Below, one piece after another: positions 27,873 through 37,029 of a stretch of DNA of 64,000 nt (the stretch's first letter is position 1; each line of letters starts with the position of its first letter). The notes beneath the pieces were generated by a model. It was not told where the DNA came from, made no database searches, and worked only from the letters and a program-made list of their open reading frames with translations. This DNA is from Flagellatimonas centrodinii (GTDB lineage Bacteria; Pseudomonadota; Gammaproteobacteria; Nevskiales; Nevskiaceae). The DNA lies in NCBI RefSeq assembly GCF_016918765.2, contig NZ_CP092104.1:3162001-3226000 (forward strand). Direction: 5' to 3'. Made by a program: the position numbers and the translations under genes.

Positions 27873-28873
27873 CGTGGAATGAACCCCAACACGTCATGCA
27901 CCCGGTTCAAGGTGGCATCGGCCCGCGCCGAGGCCTTGTCGGCACCGGCGCGAAGGACGGCGCGAAGGCCGTCGAGATCCTCCCGGATATCCTGGTAGCG
28001 GGCCTGGATCGGCTTCAGGGTCTCCACCACCGCCTCAGCCACCGCCGCCTTGAAATGGCCGTAGCCTTGCCCGGCGAAGCGGGCCTCGATTTCCGACAGG
28101 CTGTCGCCGGTGATGGCGGCGAGGATGTTCATCAGGTTCGACACACCCGGCTTGGCCGCCACGTCAAAGCGTACTTCGCTGCCGGTGTCGGTCACCGCCC
28201 GCTTGAGTTTGCGGGTGATGACGTCAGGGGGGTCAAGCAGATACAGGGCGTTGGTCTCGGCATCATCCGATTTGCTCATCTTGCCGGTGGGTTCCTGCAA
28301 CCCCATGATCCGCGCACCGACCGGCGGGATCATCGGCTCGGGCACGGTGAACACCGGTCCGTACAGGTTGTTGAAACGCATGGCGATGTCGCGGGTCAAT
28401 TCCAGATGCTGCTTCTGGTCGTCGCCAACCGGCACCTTCTGCGCCTGATACAGGAGGATGTCGGCCGCCATCAGTACCGGATAGCAGAACAGGCCGGCGT
28501 TGATGTTGTCGGCATGCTTGGCCGACTTGTCCTTGAACTGGGTCATCCGCGACAGCTCGCCGAACTGGGTGTAGGCATTGAGCACCCATGACAGCCGCGC
28601 ATGCGCCGGTACATGACTCTGGACGAACAGCACGTTGTGTTCGGGGTCCAGACCGCAGGCAAGGTAGAGCGACAGGAACTCGTAGCAGCGTTCACGCAAC
28701 ACCGCAGGGTCCTGGCGCACCGTGATGGTGTGCAGGTCGACCAGCATGTAGTAGCTGTCGTACTGCGTATGCAGGGGCAGCCAGTGCTTGAGCGCGCCCA
28801 GATAGTTGCCCAGGGTCAGGCGGCCCGAAGGCTGGATACCGGACAACACCGTCGGACGCTCGCTCACACTCAC
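27869..28873 (-). CDS. trpS: Tryptophanyl-tRNA synthetase
   Basis: 334 aa, the usual bacterial length. Class Ic aminoacyl-tRNA synthetase. HIGH-type motif [12 protein letters not shown] and the KMSKS loop GKMSKSDD are present, together with the tryptophan-pocket region [11 protein letters not shown]. The start is GTG at 28873; another GTG six bases downstream is possible. It is cotranscribed with scpA, scpB and rluB, with four-base overlaps along the chain, and follows the site-2 protease gene by 35 bases. Confidence 0.96.
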   Translation of the reverse strand: MSVSERPTVLSGIQPSGRLTLGNYLGALKHWLPLHTQYDSYYMLVDLHTITVRQDPAVLRERCYEFLSLYLACGLDPEHNVLFVQSHVPAHARLSWVLNAYTQFGELSRMTQFKDKSAKHADNINAGLFCYPVLMAADILLYQAQKVPVGDDQKQHLELTRDIAMRFNNLYGPVFTVPEPMIPPVGARIMGLQEPTGKMSKSDDAETNALYLLDPPDVITRKLKRAVTDTGSEVRFDVAAKPGVSNLMNILAAITGDSLSEIEARFAGQGYGHFKAAVAEAVVETLKPIQARYQDIREDLDGLRAVLRAGADKASARADATLNRVHDVLGFIPR

Positions 28874-28908
28874 AAAACCCCCCGCAATCGAAAATGGTTC
28901 ACACGTAT

Positions 28909-29580
28909 TCAGAACAGACCCAACGACGGCAGGCCGAGCAAGGTCGACAGCGCCCGCTCAACCAGCGCCAGCGGCGGGCCCATCAGATGACCCAGCATGC
29001 CCGACGCCAGCAGGCCCACCAGAATCAGCAGCCCCCAGGGCTCGAGCCGGTCGAGCTGACGGGCGACCGGCTCCGGCACCAGCCCGGCGATCACACGCCC
29101 GCCGTCCAGCGGCGGCACCGGGATCAGGTTGAGCACCATCAAGATCAGATTGATGACGATGCCCGCCACCGCCATGTATCGCAAGAACACGATCGGACCC
29201 TCGCCGCCGCCGAAGCTGAACGACAACTTCAGCAACAAGCCCCAGGCCAACCCCATGACGAAGTTGGACATCGGCCCCGCCAATGCGACCCAGGCCATGT
29301 GCTGGCGCGGCTTGCGCAGATTCTGCATGGCCACCGGCACCGGCTTGGCCCAGCCGAACAGGAAGCCGCCCAACATCAACAGCAGGCCGGGGACGATCAC
29401 CGTGCCCACCGGGTCGACATGTCGAAGGGGGTTCAGCGACAGGCGCCCCAGCCGCTCCGCCGTGTGATCGCCGAAATAACGGGCCGCCCAGCCATGGGAA
29501 ACCTCGTGCAAGGTGATGGCCAGCAACACCGGCACCGTCCAGATGGCGAGGGTCTGGAGCGTATTGAGTTCAGGGAACAT
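28909..29580 (-). CDS. Site-2 protease family membrane zinc metalloprotease
   Basis: 223 aa M50-family intramembrane protease with about five or six membrane helices. HEVSH in [11 protein letters not shown] is the HExxH zinc motif and VPPLDGGRV carries the third ligand Asp of the family's PDG motif. No PDZ domain is present, so it is the short type and not RseP. It is the usual neighbour of trpS-scpAB in gammaproteobacteria; its substrate is unknown. The start is ATG 29580, which has no Shine-Dalgarno but a perfect TATAAT that would start transcription at the ATG itself. The longer open frame through 30066 lies inside the kinase gene and is spurious. Confidence 0.9.
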   Translation of the reverse strand: MFPELNTLQTLAIWTVPVLLAITLHEVSHGWAARYFGDHTAERLGRLSLNPLRHVDPVGTVIVPGLLLMLGGFLFGWAKPVPVAMQNLRKPRQHMAWVALAGPMSNFVMGLAWGLLLKLSFSFGGGEGPIVFLRYMAVAGIVINLILMVLNLIPVPPLDGGRVIAGLVPEPVARQLDRLEPWGLLILVGLLASGMLGHLMGPPLALVERALSTLLGLPSLGLF

Positions 29581-29586
29581 CGGGGG

Positions 29587-29592
29587 ATTATA
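29587..29592 (-). promoter_or_regulatory. Predicted -10 element for leaderless site-2 protease mRNA
   Basis: A perfect TATAAT reads on the minus strand, ending seven bases before the ATG at 29580. Standard -10 to start spacing puts +1 on the A of that ATG, and the five intervening bases (all C and G) contain no ribosome-binding site. The -35 is weak (CCTGAC, 16 bases upstream). Confidence 0.5.
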
Positions 29593-29609
29593 CGGGCCCG
29601 GCCCGGGCG

Positions 29610-32600
29610 TCAGGGGGGATCCCGGGGGTCGCCGACCAGGCGATTGATGAGCGCCCGCAACCGCGCCAGGGGAACCGGCTTCTGCAGGTAGGCGTCGCCG
29701 CCGGCCTCGGCGGCCCGCCGGGCCGCAGGCGTATGGTCGGCGGTAATGATGATGGCCGGCACCGAGACCCCCCAAAGGCGCCGCAGGCGGTTCAGCACCT
29801 CGATACCGGACACGTCGTTGTCGAGATGATAGTCCGCCAACACCAGCGCCGGCACCGGTGCGGCGGCAGCCGCCTCGGCGTCGCGGGCGATGGTCACCTC
29901 GCAACCCCATCGCTGCAGCACCACCCGCATGCCCTCCAGCACCGCGGGTTCGTTGTCGATGACCAGAATCCGCACCCCCGCAAGCTGCGGCCCGTGGCTG
30001 GGAACGACCGGCTCCGGACTGCGAATTCCGGCGCGCTCGCCGCGGGGCACGTCGATCCAGAAGCAACTGCCACGCCCTTCCACCGAGCGCAGCCCGATGC
30101 GATGCCCCAGCAGGCGCGCGGTGCGCTCCGCAATCGCCAGACCCAGACCGAGTCCATTGCTGCCGCGGGTGTCGGCGTGACGCAGGCGCCGGAACTCCTC
30201 GAACACCTCAACCTGGCGCGCGGCGGGAATCCCCGGCCCGGTGTCATGCACCTCGATGCGTACACCCGTCGGTGTCCGCCGCACCCCCAGCAGCACCCTG
30301 CCGTGGCGGGTATAGCGGCAGGCATTGGACAGGAAGTTCTGCAGCACACGCCGCAGCAGCGCCGGGTCGGTTCGCACCACCGCCCCGGTCGACACCGAGC
30401 GCAGGGTAATGCCGCTGTCCTCGGCAAGCGCGCGGAACTCGTTGGCCAGAGGAGACAGCAGATCCGACAGCGCGACATCCTCATGCCGCACCGGCAGCGC
30501 GCCGGACTCCAGCCGAGAGATATCGAGCAGACCCGACAGCAGCTGTTCGGCCGCAGTCAGGGCACTGTCGACGTTGCGCTGCAGCGTTGTCAGTTGCTGC
30601 GGATCCTTCTCCAGCGGGTCGAAGGCGGAGAGAAACAGCTTGGCGGCACTGATCGGCTGCACCAGGTCGTGCGAGGCTGCCGCCAGGAAGCGGGTCTTGG
30701 CACTGTTGGCCCGCTCGGCATCGGCCTTGGCCAGGGCCAGCTCGGCGTTGACCGACGACAGCTGTTCGGTCCGTTCCCGCACCCGGTGCTCAAGCGAACC
30801 CGCGAGTTCCTGCAACCGGAGTTCCGCCTGCTTGTAGGCCGTGACATCGGCATAGCTGGTGACGAAGCCGCCGCCCGGCATCGGGTTGCCGCGAATCAGC
30901 ACCACCAGCCCGCCCGGCATCTCGCGCTCGTGCTCATAGGCCCGGCCGGCGCGCATATGATCGAGCCGTCGTTGCACCAGCGCCTCGACATCACCCTCCC
31001 CCAGCAGCAAGCCGTGGCGTGCGTTGTAGCGGATCAGGGTTTCGATGGGCTGCCCCTGCACCAACAGCGCATCCGGGTAATCGAACAGTTCCGCATAGCG
31101 GCGGTTCCAGGCGACCAGCCGCAAGTCGTGGTCGACCACGCTGACTCCCTGCGACAGGTGCTCCAGCGCCGCCTGCGTCAACTCCCGCGAAAACAGGATG
31201 ACGTGGGAGGTTTCATCGAGCAGGCGGATCACATCCTCCACCTGCATGTCACGGGCGCGCAGCATCGCTGCCATCACCACGCGGGCGCTGGAAGCGCCGA
31301 GCACGCCGGCCAACAGCCGTTCGCAGTAGCGCACCCAGTCGGCCGGCGCACGGTCGCGCGACTGCAACGGCTGAGAATGGTCGCGTCCGTACTGCTCCAG
31401 CAGCTCACGTGCCCGGACGACCCCGAAGAAGCGCTCGAGCAGTGTCTGAAGGTCTTCAACCGTGGCATTGCTGCCGACCAGTCGCGGTCGTACCGGTGGC
31501 GGCAGGTCGAGATCGCCGATGAATCGGACGGCGTGAAGGTGGTCGCGAAGGCCCGGGGCCGCGACGAGCGAACCGACCACATACCCCAGCAGATTGGCCA
31601 CCAGGCTGATCACCGAGCCATGGGTGATCGGATCAAAAGCCGAGATCCCGAACAGCGCCTGCGGTCGCAGCCAGCTGACGCCCATCGGGCCCTCGAGTAG
31701 CCAGCTGGCGGTGGGGCCGGCAATCACCGGCAACAGCAGCGTGTAGCACCAGAGCGCAAACCCGGCGACCAGACCGAGCACCACCCCGGTGTGGGTGCCC
31801 CGCTTCCAGTACAAACCGCCGACCAGAGCCGGCACAAACTGCAGAACCGCGGCAAACGACAGCAGTCCGATCGAGGCCAGTGAGCCGTCGCCGACGAAGA
31901 AGTGCGTATACAGATAGGCCAGCACCAGCAGCAACACGATCGAGAACCGGCGTACCCGTTTGATCAGCACCGACAGATCGGGGCCGCGACCGATCCCCAG
32001 TGGCTGCCAGCGCAACAGCAGCGGTGTCACCACCTCGTTGCTGAGCATGGTCGATAGCGCGATGGTGGAGACGATCACCATACTGGTGGCGGCCGAGAAA
32101 CCGCCGATGTAGGCAAACAGTGCCAAGCCCGGGTAGTCCAGTGCCAATGGCACGTTGAGAACATAGGTATCGGGCACCACCGACGCCGGCAGCAGCCGTG
32201 CACCGGCAGCGGCGATCGGCAGTACGAACAGCGAAATCACCGCCAGGTAGAGCGGAAAGACCCAGCGGGCGGTGCGCAAGTCCCCGACATGGGTGTTCTC
32301 GACCACCAACACCTGAAACTGCCGCGGCAGGCACAGCATCGCTGCCATGGCCAGAACCGTCTGCGCCAGAAAGCCGGCCATCCAGCTGGGCTGCGCCATC
32401 GCCGCCTGCACCGGCGGACGCGCCAGTGCGAAACCCACGGCCTCACCGATGCCGTCGAAGTAGACATATGCCGAAAGCACACCGACCGCGACGAAGGCGG
32501 CAAGCTTCACCACCGATTCGAACGCCACCGCCATCACCAGTCCATGGTGATTCTCGCTGCTGGACACTTCGCGAGTCCCGAACAGGATGCTGAAGACGGC

Positions 32601-33104
32601 CAGCAGCAGCGCTGTGGCGAGGGCGCCGTCACCGACCCAGCTGTCGAGCGCCTCACTGGGAACGGCCAGCACCGCCACCGTCACGCTGACCGCCTTGAGT
32701 TGCAACGCGAGGTAAGGCAGCACGCCGATCACTGCGATCACCGTGACCCCTGCAGCCAGTGACTGCCGGCGCCCATAGCGGGCGCCAATGAAATCAGCGA
32801 TGGAGGTCAGGTTGTGGCGTTTGCACACCCGGATCAGCCGGGCGATCAACGGCGCGCCGAGCATCAGCACCAGGATCGGCCCGAGATAAATCGGCAGATA
32901 GTCCCAACCCCGCTCGGCGGCTCGGCCCACCGCGCCGTAGAAGGTCCAGGAAGTGCAATACACCGCCAGCGCCAGGCTGTAGACCCAGGGTTGGGGCATA
33001 TCCTCGGGCCGGCGGCGCGCGCGCCAGTCGCCCCAGGTGGCGATGGCAAACAGCAGGCCGGCATAGCCCACCGAGATCAGCAGCAGTGACCACGCCGAGA
33101 CCAT
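29610..33104 (-). CDS. SSS-transporter/histidine kinase/receiver hybrid sensor, CrbS/MxtR type
   Basis: 1164 aa. Domains in order: sodium/solute symporter fold with about 13 membrane helices (1-515), a STAC linker (about 520-635, containing VEDLQTLLERFFG), a PAS domain (about 640-765), a coiled coil, HisKA with the phosphorylated His near 812 in AASHDLVQP, HATPase with FLSNACRYTRHG, and a C-terminal receiver with the phospho-Asp near 1092 in LADYHLDND. This is the CrbS/MxtR architecture; those kinases control acetate use (acs) through a LuxR-type partner CrbR/ErdR, which is not in the window. Strong Shine-Dalgarno GGAGGA precedes ATG 33104. Divergent from the DUF4212-symporter pair. Confidence 0.9.
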   Translation of the reverse strand: MVSAWSLLLISVGYAGLLFAIATWGDWRARRRPEDMPQPWVYSLALAVYCTSWTFYGAVGRAAERGWDYLPIYLGPILVLMLGAPLIARLIRVCKRHNLTSIADFIGARYGRRQSLAAGVTVIAVIGVLPYLALQLKAVSVTVAVLAVPSEALDSWVGDGALATALLLAVFSILFGTREVSSSENHHGLVMAVAFESVVKLAAFVAVGVLSAYVYFDGIGEAVGFALARPPVQAAMAQPSWMAGFLAQTVLAMAAMLCLPRQFQVLVVENTHVGDLRTARWVFPLYLAVISLFVLPIAAAGARLLPASVVPDTYVLNVPLALDYPGLALFAYIGGFSAATSMVIVSTIALSTMLSNEVVTPLLLRWQPLGIGRGPDLSVLIKRVRRFSIVLLLVLAYLYTHFFVGDGSLASIGLLSFAAVLQFVPALVGGLYWKRGTHTGVVLGLVAGFALWCYTLLLPVIAGPTASWLLEGPMGVSWLRPQALFGISAFDPITHGSVISLVANLLGYVVGSLVAAPGLRDHLHAVRFIGDLDLPPPVRPRLVGSNATVEDLQTLLERFFGVVRARELLEQYGRDHSQPLQSRDRAPADWVRYCERLLAGVLGASSARVVMAAMLRARDMQVEDVIRLLDETSHVILFSRELTQAALEHLSQGVSVVDHDLRLVAWNRRYAELFDYPDALLVQGQPIETLIRYNARHGLLLGEGDVEALVQRRLDHMRAGRAYEHEREMPGGLVVLIRGNPMPGGGFVTSYADVTAYKQAELRLQELAGSLEHRVRERTEQLSSVNAELALAKADAERANSAKTRFLAAASHDLVQPISAAKLFLSAFDPLEKDPQQLTTLQRNVDSALTAAEQLLSGLLDISRLESGALPVRHEDVALSDLLSPLANEFRALAEDSGITLRSVSTGAVVRTDPALLRRVLQNFLSNACRYTRHGRVLLGVRRTPTGVRIEVHDTGPGIPAARQVEVFEEFRRLRHADTRGSNGLGLGLAIAERTARLLGHRIGLRSVEGRGSCFWIDVPRGERAGIRSPEPVVPSHGPQLAGVRILVIDNEPAVLEGMRVVLQRWGCEVTIARDAEAAAAAPVPALVLADYHLDNDVSGIEVLNRLRRLWGVSVPAIIITADHTPAARRAAEAGGDAYLQKPVPLARLRALINRLVGDPRDPP

Positions 33105-33160
33105 CGGCCCTCCTCCCTGTTCTCATCGCACTGTACCGCAGTGCCCGGTCCTGGCTCACA

Positions 33161-33204
33161 CGACCAAAGTCGCAGCCTTCGAACGTCGGCGCTTCGACCA
33201 AAGT
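33161..33204. promoter_or_regulatory. 10-bp direct repeat between the sensor kinase and the symporter operon
   Basis: CGACCAAAGT occurs twice, at 33161-33170 and 33195-33204, 34 bases apart in the same orientation, in the 178-base divergent intergenic region. A candidate activator site for the symporter operon; no such function is shown by the sequence itself. Confidence 0.5.
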
Positions 33205-33282
33205 GGAGATTCGCGCATCGCCAAGGCCGACTAGATTCACCCAACGCGACATGCGGTTGCGAAATCACAAGAGGAGAACACC

Positions 33283-33549
33283 ATGTCACACCCCCCTGAT
33301 CGGTCGCCCCAGGCGTACTGGCGGGCCAATATCCGGCTCGTGCTGACGCTGTTGGCGATCTGGTTCGCGGTCTCGTTCGGCGCCGGCATCCTGCTGGTGG
33401 ATGTCTTCAACGCCATTCCACTCGGCGGCTTCAAGCTCGGATTCTGGTTCGCCCAGCAGGGCTCGATCTACACCTTCGTGGTGCTGATCTTCGTCTACGC
33501 GGCGAAGATGAATCGGCTCGACCGCGAATTCGACGTTCACGAAGACTGA
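33283..33549 (+). CDS. DUF4212 small membrane protein, symporter subunit
   Basis: 88 aa. Two predicted membrane helices (about 17-40 and 55-75) and the C-terminal EFDVHED typical of DUF4212 proteins, which nearly always precede a VC_2705-type sodium/solute symporter and are probably its small partner. AGGAG lies seven bases before the ATG. The next gene starts seven bases after its stop, so the two are cotranscribed. Confidence 0.9.
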   Translation: MSHPPDRSPQAYWRANIRLVLTLLAIWFAVSFGAGILLVDVFNAIPLGGFKLGFWFAQQGSIYTFVVLIFVYAAKMNRLDREFDVHED

Positions 33550-33556
33550 GGCCGCC

Positions 33557-35341
33557 ATGGATACCAAGACCTGGATTTACATCATGGTGGGCGGCACATT
33601 CGCCCTCTACATCGGCATCGCCCTGTGGGCCCGTGCCAGCACCACCAGCGAGTATTACACCGCCGGCCGAGGGGTCAATCCGATCGCCAACGGCATGGCG
33701 ACCGCCGCCGACTGGATGAGTGCTGCCTCGTTCATCTCGATGGCCGGCCTGATCGCCTTTCTCGGCTACAGCGGCTCGGTCTACCTCATGGGCTGGACCG
33801 GCGGCTACGTTCTGATGGCGTTGTTGCTGGCCCCATACCTGCGTAAGTTCGGCAAGTTCACGGTACCGGAGTTCATCGGCGATCGCTTCTACTCGCAGAC
33901 CGCCCGGATCGTCGCGGTGATCTGCCTGCTGGTGATGTCACTGACCTATGTGATTGGTCAGATGCGGGGCGCCGGCATCGCCTTTTCGCGGTTTCTCGAA
34001 GTCGACATCTCCACCGGCCTGTTCATCGGCATGGGGACCGTTTTCACCTATGCAGTCCTGGGCGGCATGAAGGGGATCACCTACACGCAGATTGCTCAGT
34101 ACGTGGTGCTGATCTTCGCCTACACGGTTCCTGCGATCTTCATTTCGATGCAGCTCACCGGCTGGGCTGTACCCCAGGTCGGGCTCGGGGCCACGCTGGA
34201 GGGCAGCAACGGGGTCTATCTGCTGCAGAAACTCGACAGCCTGCTGGTGGATCTCGGCTTCCTGGAATTCACCACCAACAACAGCCTCAGCATGTTCAAC
34301 ATGTTCCTGCTGACCATGGCACTGATGATCGGGACCGCCGGACTCCCTCACGTGATCGTGCGTTTCTTCACGGTGCCGAAGGTGCGGGACGCCCGAAAAT
34401 CTGCCGGGTGGGCGCTGGTGTTCATCGCCATTCTCTACACCACCGCGCCGGCCGTCGGCGCCATGGCGATCTACAACCTGATCAATACCGTGCAACCCGG
34501 AGAGATCGGCACCGCCGATGGCAATCTGGTGCTGGACGACCGGCCGGGCTGGATGCAGACCTGGGAACAGACCGGTCTGCTCGCCTTCGACGATAAGAAC
34601 GGAGATGGTCGCCTGCAGTACTACAACGACAAGAATCCCGACTTCGCCGCCACCGCCGACCGCTACGGCTGGGCCGGCAGCGAGGTGGTGACGCTTGATC
34701 GCGACATCATGGTCCTCGCCAATCCGGAAATCGCCGGCCTGCCGGGATGGGTCATCGCGCTGGTGGCCGCCGGTGGCCTCGCTGCGGCGCTGTCGACCGC
34801 TGCGGGGCTGCTGCTGGCCATCTCCTCGGCAATTTCGCACGACCTTCTCAAAGGTGTCTTCATGAAGGGCATCAGTGACAAGACCGAGCTGATGGCCGGC
34901 CGTATCGCGATGGCGGGCGCCATCCTGGTGGCCGGCTACCTGGGCCTGAATCCCCCCGGCTTCGCGGCCGAGGTGGTGGCACTGGCCTTCGGCCTCGCCG
35001 CCTCGTCACTGTTCCCGGTGCTGATGTTGGGGATTTTCAGCACCCGCATGAACAAACAGGGGGCAATCGCTGGCATGCTCACCGGCCTGACCAGCACCCT
35101 GATCTACATCTTCCTGTTCAAGGGCTGGTTCTTCGTGCCGGGCACGGCAATGCTGCCGGACAACGCCTCAGGCTGGCTGTTCGGTATCGCACCCCAGGGG
35201 TTCGGCACGGTCGGTGCGGTGCTCAACTTCATTGTGGCCGTCGCGGTTTCGCGGGTCACTGCACCCCCACCCGCCGAGATCCAGCAGTTGGTCGAGGATG
35301 TCCGAGTGCCGCGCGGAGCCGGCGGCGCCAGCAGCCACTGA
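33557..35341 (+). CDS. Sodium/solute symporter, VC_2705 family (acetate-type)
   Basis: 594 aa with about 13 membrane helices of the SSS fold, including LVMSLTYVIGQMRGAGIAFSR-type core segments around residues 118-150. It belongs to the VC_2705 branch related to the acetate permease ActP; partner DUF4212 is just upstream and a CrbS-like kinase is divergent, so acetate or a similar short acid is the likely substrate. Residues 346-357, in the loop between membrane segments, form D-K-N-G-D-G, an EF-hand-like Ca2+-loop pattern. An intrinsic terminator follows 45 bases after the stop. Confidence 0.88.
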   Translation: MDTKTWIYIMVGGTFALYIGIALWARASTTSEYYTAGRGVNPIANGMATAADWMSAASFISMAGLIAFLGYSGSVYLMGWTGGYVLMALLLAPYLRKFGKFTVPEFIGDRFYSQTARIVAVICLLVMSLTYVIGQMRGAGIAFSRFLEVDISTGLFIGMGTVFTYAVLGGMKGITYTQIAQYVVLIFAYTVPAIFISMQLTGWAVPQVGLGATLEGSNGVYLLQKLDSLLVDLGFLEFTTNNSLSMFNMFLLTMALMIGTAGLPHVIVRFFTVPKVRDARKSAGWALVFIAILYTTAPAVGAMAIYNLINTVQPGEIGTADGNLVLDDRPGWMQTWEQTGLLAFDDKNGDGRLQYYNDKNPDFAATADRYGWAGSEVVTLDRDIMVLANPEIAGLPGWVIALVAAGGLAAALSTAAGLLLAISSAISHDLLKGVFMKGISDKTELMAGRIAMAGAILVAGYLGLNPPGFAAEVVALAFGLAASSLFPVLMLGIFSTRMNKQGAIAGMLTGLTSTLIYIFLFKGWFFVPGTAMLPDNASGWLFGIAPQGFGTVGAVLNFIVAVAVSRVTAPPPAEIQQLVEDVRVPRGAGGASSH

Positions 35342-35385
35342 AGCCCCCTGTCCCGTCGGCGCAGCCTTCGCCGACAGCACATTCC

Positions 35386-35415
35386 AGGCGCCCCGGCACA
35401 CGGGGCGCCTTTTTT
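35386..35415 (+). terminator. Intrinsic terminator of the symporter operon
   Basis: Perfect 10-bp stem AGGCGCCCCG/CGGGGCGCCT, five-base loop GCACA, followed by TTTTT. It lies 45 bases after the symporter stop. Confidence 0.92.
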
Positions 35416-35452
35416 CTGTCGCGTGATCAATGTCCCGAAGCCGCCAAAAGGG

Positions 35453-35481
35453 TTCTCAGCGACGCCACATTCGGCTATCCT
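35453..35481 (+). promoter_or_regulatory. Promoter of tRNA-Lys
   Basis: TTCTCA and TATCCT are separated by 17 bases, the -10 ending 16 bases before the mature tRNA. The discriminator TCGCGCCC is GC-rich, which is the usual mark of stringently controlled stable-RNA promoters. Confidence 0.55.
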
Positions 35482-35497
35482 TCGCGCCCGTTGCAGG

Positions 35498-35573
35498 GGG
35501 CCGTTAGCTCAGCTGGTAGAGCAGTTGGCTTTTAACCAATTGGTCGATGGTTCGAATCCATCACGGCCCACCA
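35498..35573 (+). tRNA. tRNA-Lys (anticodon TTT)
   Basis: 76 bases including an encoded 3' CCA. The acceptor GGGCCGT pairs with ACGGCCC; D-arm stem GCTC/GAGC; anticodon stem GTTGG/CCAAT with loop CTTTTAA, so the anticodon is TTT; T-arm contains GGTTCGAATCC. It converges on queC with a seven-base gap. The pairing is complete, so the gene should be functional. Confidence 0.97.
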
Positions 35574-35580
35574 CTCCTGC

Positions 35581-36258
35581 TCAGACGTAGCGCGTCGGAT
35601 CGTCGACCGCCGCCGCTCGAAATCCCTCGCGGCGCAGACGGCAGCTGTCACAGCGACCACAGGCTCGGCCATCATCGTCGGCCTGGTAGCAGGACACCGT
35701 CAATTCATACGGCACCTGCAGTGCGGTCCCGGCGCGGATGATCTCGCCCTTGGTCAACTGCATCAGCGGAGCCTGAACCCGCACTGGCCGCCCCTCGACC
35801 CCACCCCGGGTCGCGACCGCCGCCAGCCGTTCAAAGGCGTCGATGAACGCAGGACGGCAGTCCGGATAGCCTGAGTAGTCGACGGCGTTGACGCCGATGA
35901 ACAGATCCTCGGCGCCCACCACCTCGGCCCACCCAAGCGCCAGCGACAGGAACAAGGTGTTGCGAGCCGGAACGTAGGTCACCGGTATGCCTTCGGCTGC
36001 TGCTTCCGGCACGGCGATGCTGCGATCCGTCAGCGCCGAGCCGCCAACCATGTCGAGATTCACCTGCAAGGTCTGATGCGCGCGCACGCCGAAGTGCTCG
36101 GCCAATCGCCGGGCGGCAACGAGTTCCGCGATGTGGCGCTGACCGTATGACACCGACAGTGCGTACAGCGAGAATCCCTGTGCGCGTGCCAGCGCCATGA
36201 CCGTCGCCGAATCCAGCCCCCCCGACAACAACACCACCGCCTTGCGGTCTTCCGCCAT
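35581..36258 (-). CDS. queC: 7-cyano-7-deazaguanine (preQ0) synthase
   Basis: 225 aa. Converts CDG to preQ0 with ATP and ammonia in queuosine synthesis. The ATP-pyrophosphatase P-loop is LLSGGLDS, and the C terminus carries four Cys of the zinc site in [18 protein letters not shown]. The start at 36258 has GGGAGG five bases upstream; an ATG at 36294 is less supported. It follows queE, 11 bases away, in one unit. Confidence 0.95.
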   Translation of the reverse strand: MAEDRKAVVLLSGGLDSATVMALARAQGFSLYALSVSYGQRHIAELVAARRLAEHFGVRAHQTLQVNLDMVGGSALTDRSIAVPEAAAEGIPVTYVPARNTLFLSLALGWAEVVGAEDLFIGVNAVDYSGYPDCRPAFIDAFERLAAVATRGGVEGRPVRVQAPLMQLTKGEIIRAGTALQVPYELTVSCYQADDDGRACGRCDSCRLRREGFRAAAVDDPTRYV

Positions 36259-36269
36259 CGTGGCCTCCC

Positions 36270-36917
36270 TCAGCGTCCAGGCTGATTGCCCCACAGGGCC
36301 TTGTGCAATTGAAATTGAAACCGAACATCGCGGCGGTCGGCCACGATCCAGTCGGCCAGCCGCGCGGCCGGCAATTGCTCCTGGCTCGGTGAAAACAGCA
36401 CCTGAGCACGTTGCGTCAGTGCATGGCGATCAACCTGTTCACAGGCCCAGTGATAGTCCGCCTGGGAGCACAGCACGAATTTGATTTCGTCACTCTGCCG
36501 CAGGTGCGCGAGATTCTCCCAGCGATTGCGGTGCTGCTCGCCGGAATCCGGCGTCTTGAGGTCCATCACCCGTCGCACCCGCGGATCAATGGCACTGATG
36601 TCGAGGGCGCCACTGGTTTCAATCGACACCTGGTACCCGTGGTCACACAGTCTCGACATCAAGGGGTGAACAGCCTTCTGTGCCAAGGGTTCGCCGCCGG
36701 TAATGCAGACATGGCGTGTGCCGAGCTCCGCTACCGCTGTCTCAATCTCTTCAAGGGTTTGCCAGACACCGCCGTGGAAGGCGTAAGCGGTATCGCAATA
36801 CTGGCAACGTAGCGGACAGCCGGTCAGGCGGACAAAGACCGTTGGCCAGCCGACCGAGGCCGACTCTCCCTGCAGAGAGCGAAAAATTTCCGTGATCTTG
36901 AGACGTTCTGCGCTCAC
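36270..36917 (-). CDS. queE: 7-carboxy-7-deazaguanine synthase
   Basis: 215 aa radical-SAM enzyme that makes CDG from CPH4. The modified cluster motif CxxxCxxC appears as [10 protein letters not shown] (in this family the spacing is one of several), and ITGGEPL and IETSGA follow. The start is likely GTG 36917, preceded by GGAG at nine bases; TTG 36935 and GTG 36932 are longer alternatives. It sits after the tol-pal unit but is separated by a terminator, so a promoter in 36918-36975 is likely. Confidence 0.93.
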   Translation of the reverse strand: MSAERLKITEIFRSLQGESASVGWPTVFVRLTGCPLRCQYCDTAYAFHGGVWQTLEEIETAVAELGTRHVCITGGEPLAQKAVHPLMSRLCDHGYQVSIETSGALDISAIDPRVRRVMDLKTPDSGEQHRNRWENLAHLRQSDEIKFVLCSQADYHWACEQVDRHALTQRAQVLFSPSQEQLPAARLADWIVADRRDVRFQFQLHKALWGNQPGR

Positions 36918-36975
36918 CTGCGCATTCTCCACCAAATGGTTGATCGCAGCCCACCGTCAGCGACCCACCCAGCAT

Positions 36976-37008
36976 AAAAAAACGGGGCCGCCTCAGCGGC
37001 GGCCCCGT
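36976..37008 (-). terminator. Intrinsic terminator of the tol-pal-cpoB operon
   Basis: Minus-strand perfect 11-bp stem ACGGGGCCGCC/GGCGGCCCCGT with five-base loop, followed by six Ts. It lies 22 bases after the cpoB stop and before queE. Confidence 0.9.
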
Positions 37009-37029
37009 CGATCCTGCACGCCGTCGGCG

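Noticed and set aside
28909-30066. 385-codon minus-strand reading including the site-2 protease
   Set aside because: The first 162 codons lie inside the kinase receiver/ATPase region in another frame and are low-complexity Arg/Gly; the true start is at 29580.
29733-31700. 655-codon plus-strand frame opposite the hybrid kinase
   Set aside because: His/Gln/Arg-rich antisense shadow with no recognisable domain, while the minus strand has a complete multi-domain kinase.
34480-34660. Insertion or frameshift in the symporter because of the hydrophilic D/N-rich stretch
   Set aside because: The frame is continuous and the flanking membrane segments are intact; I recall the same kind of loop in the VC_2705 family.
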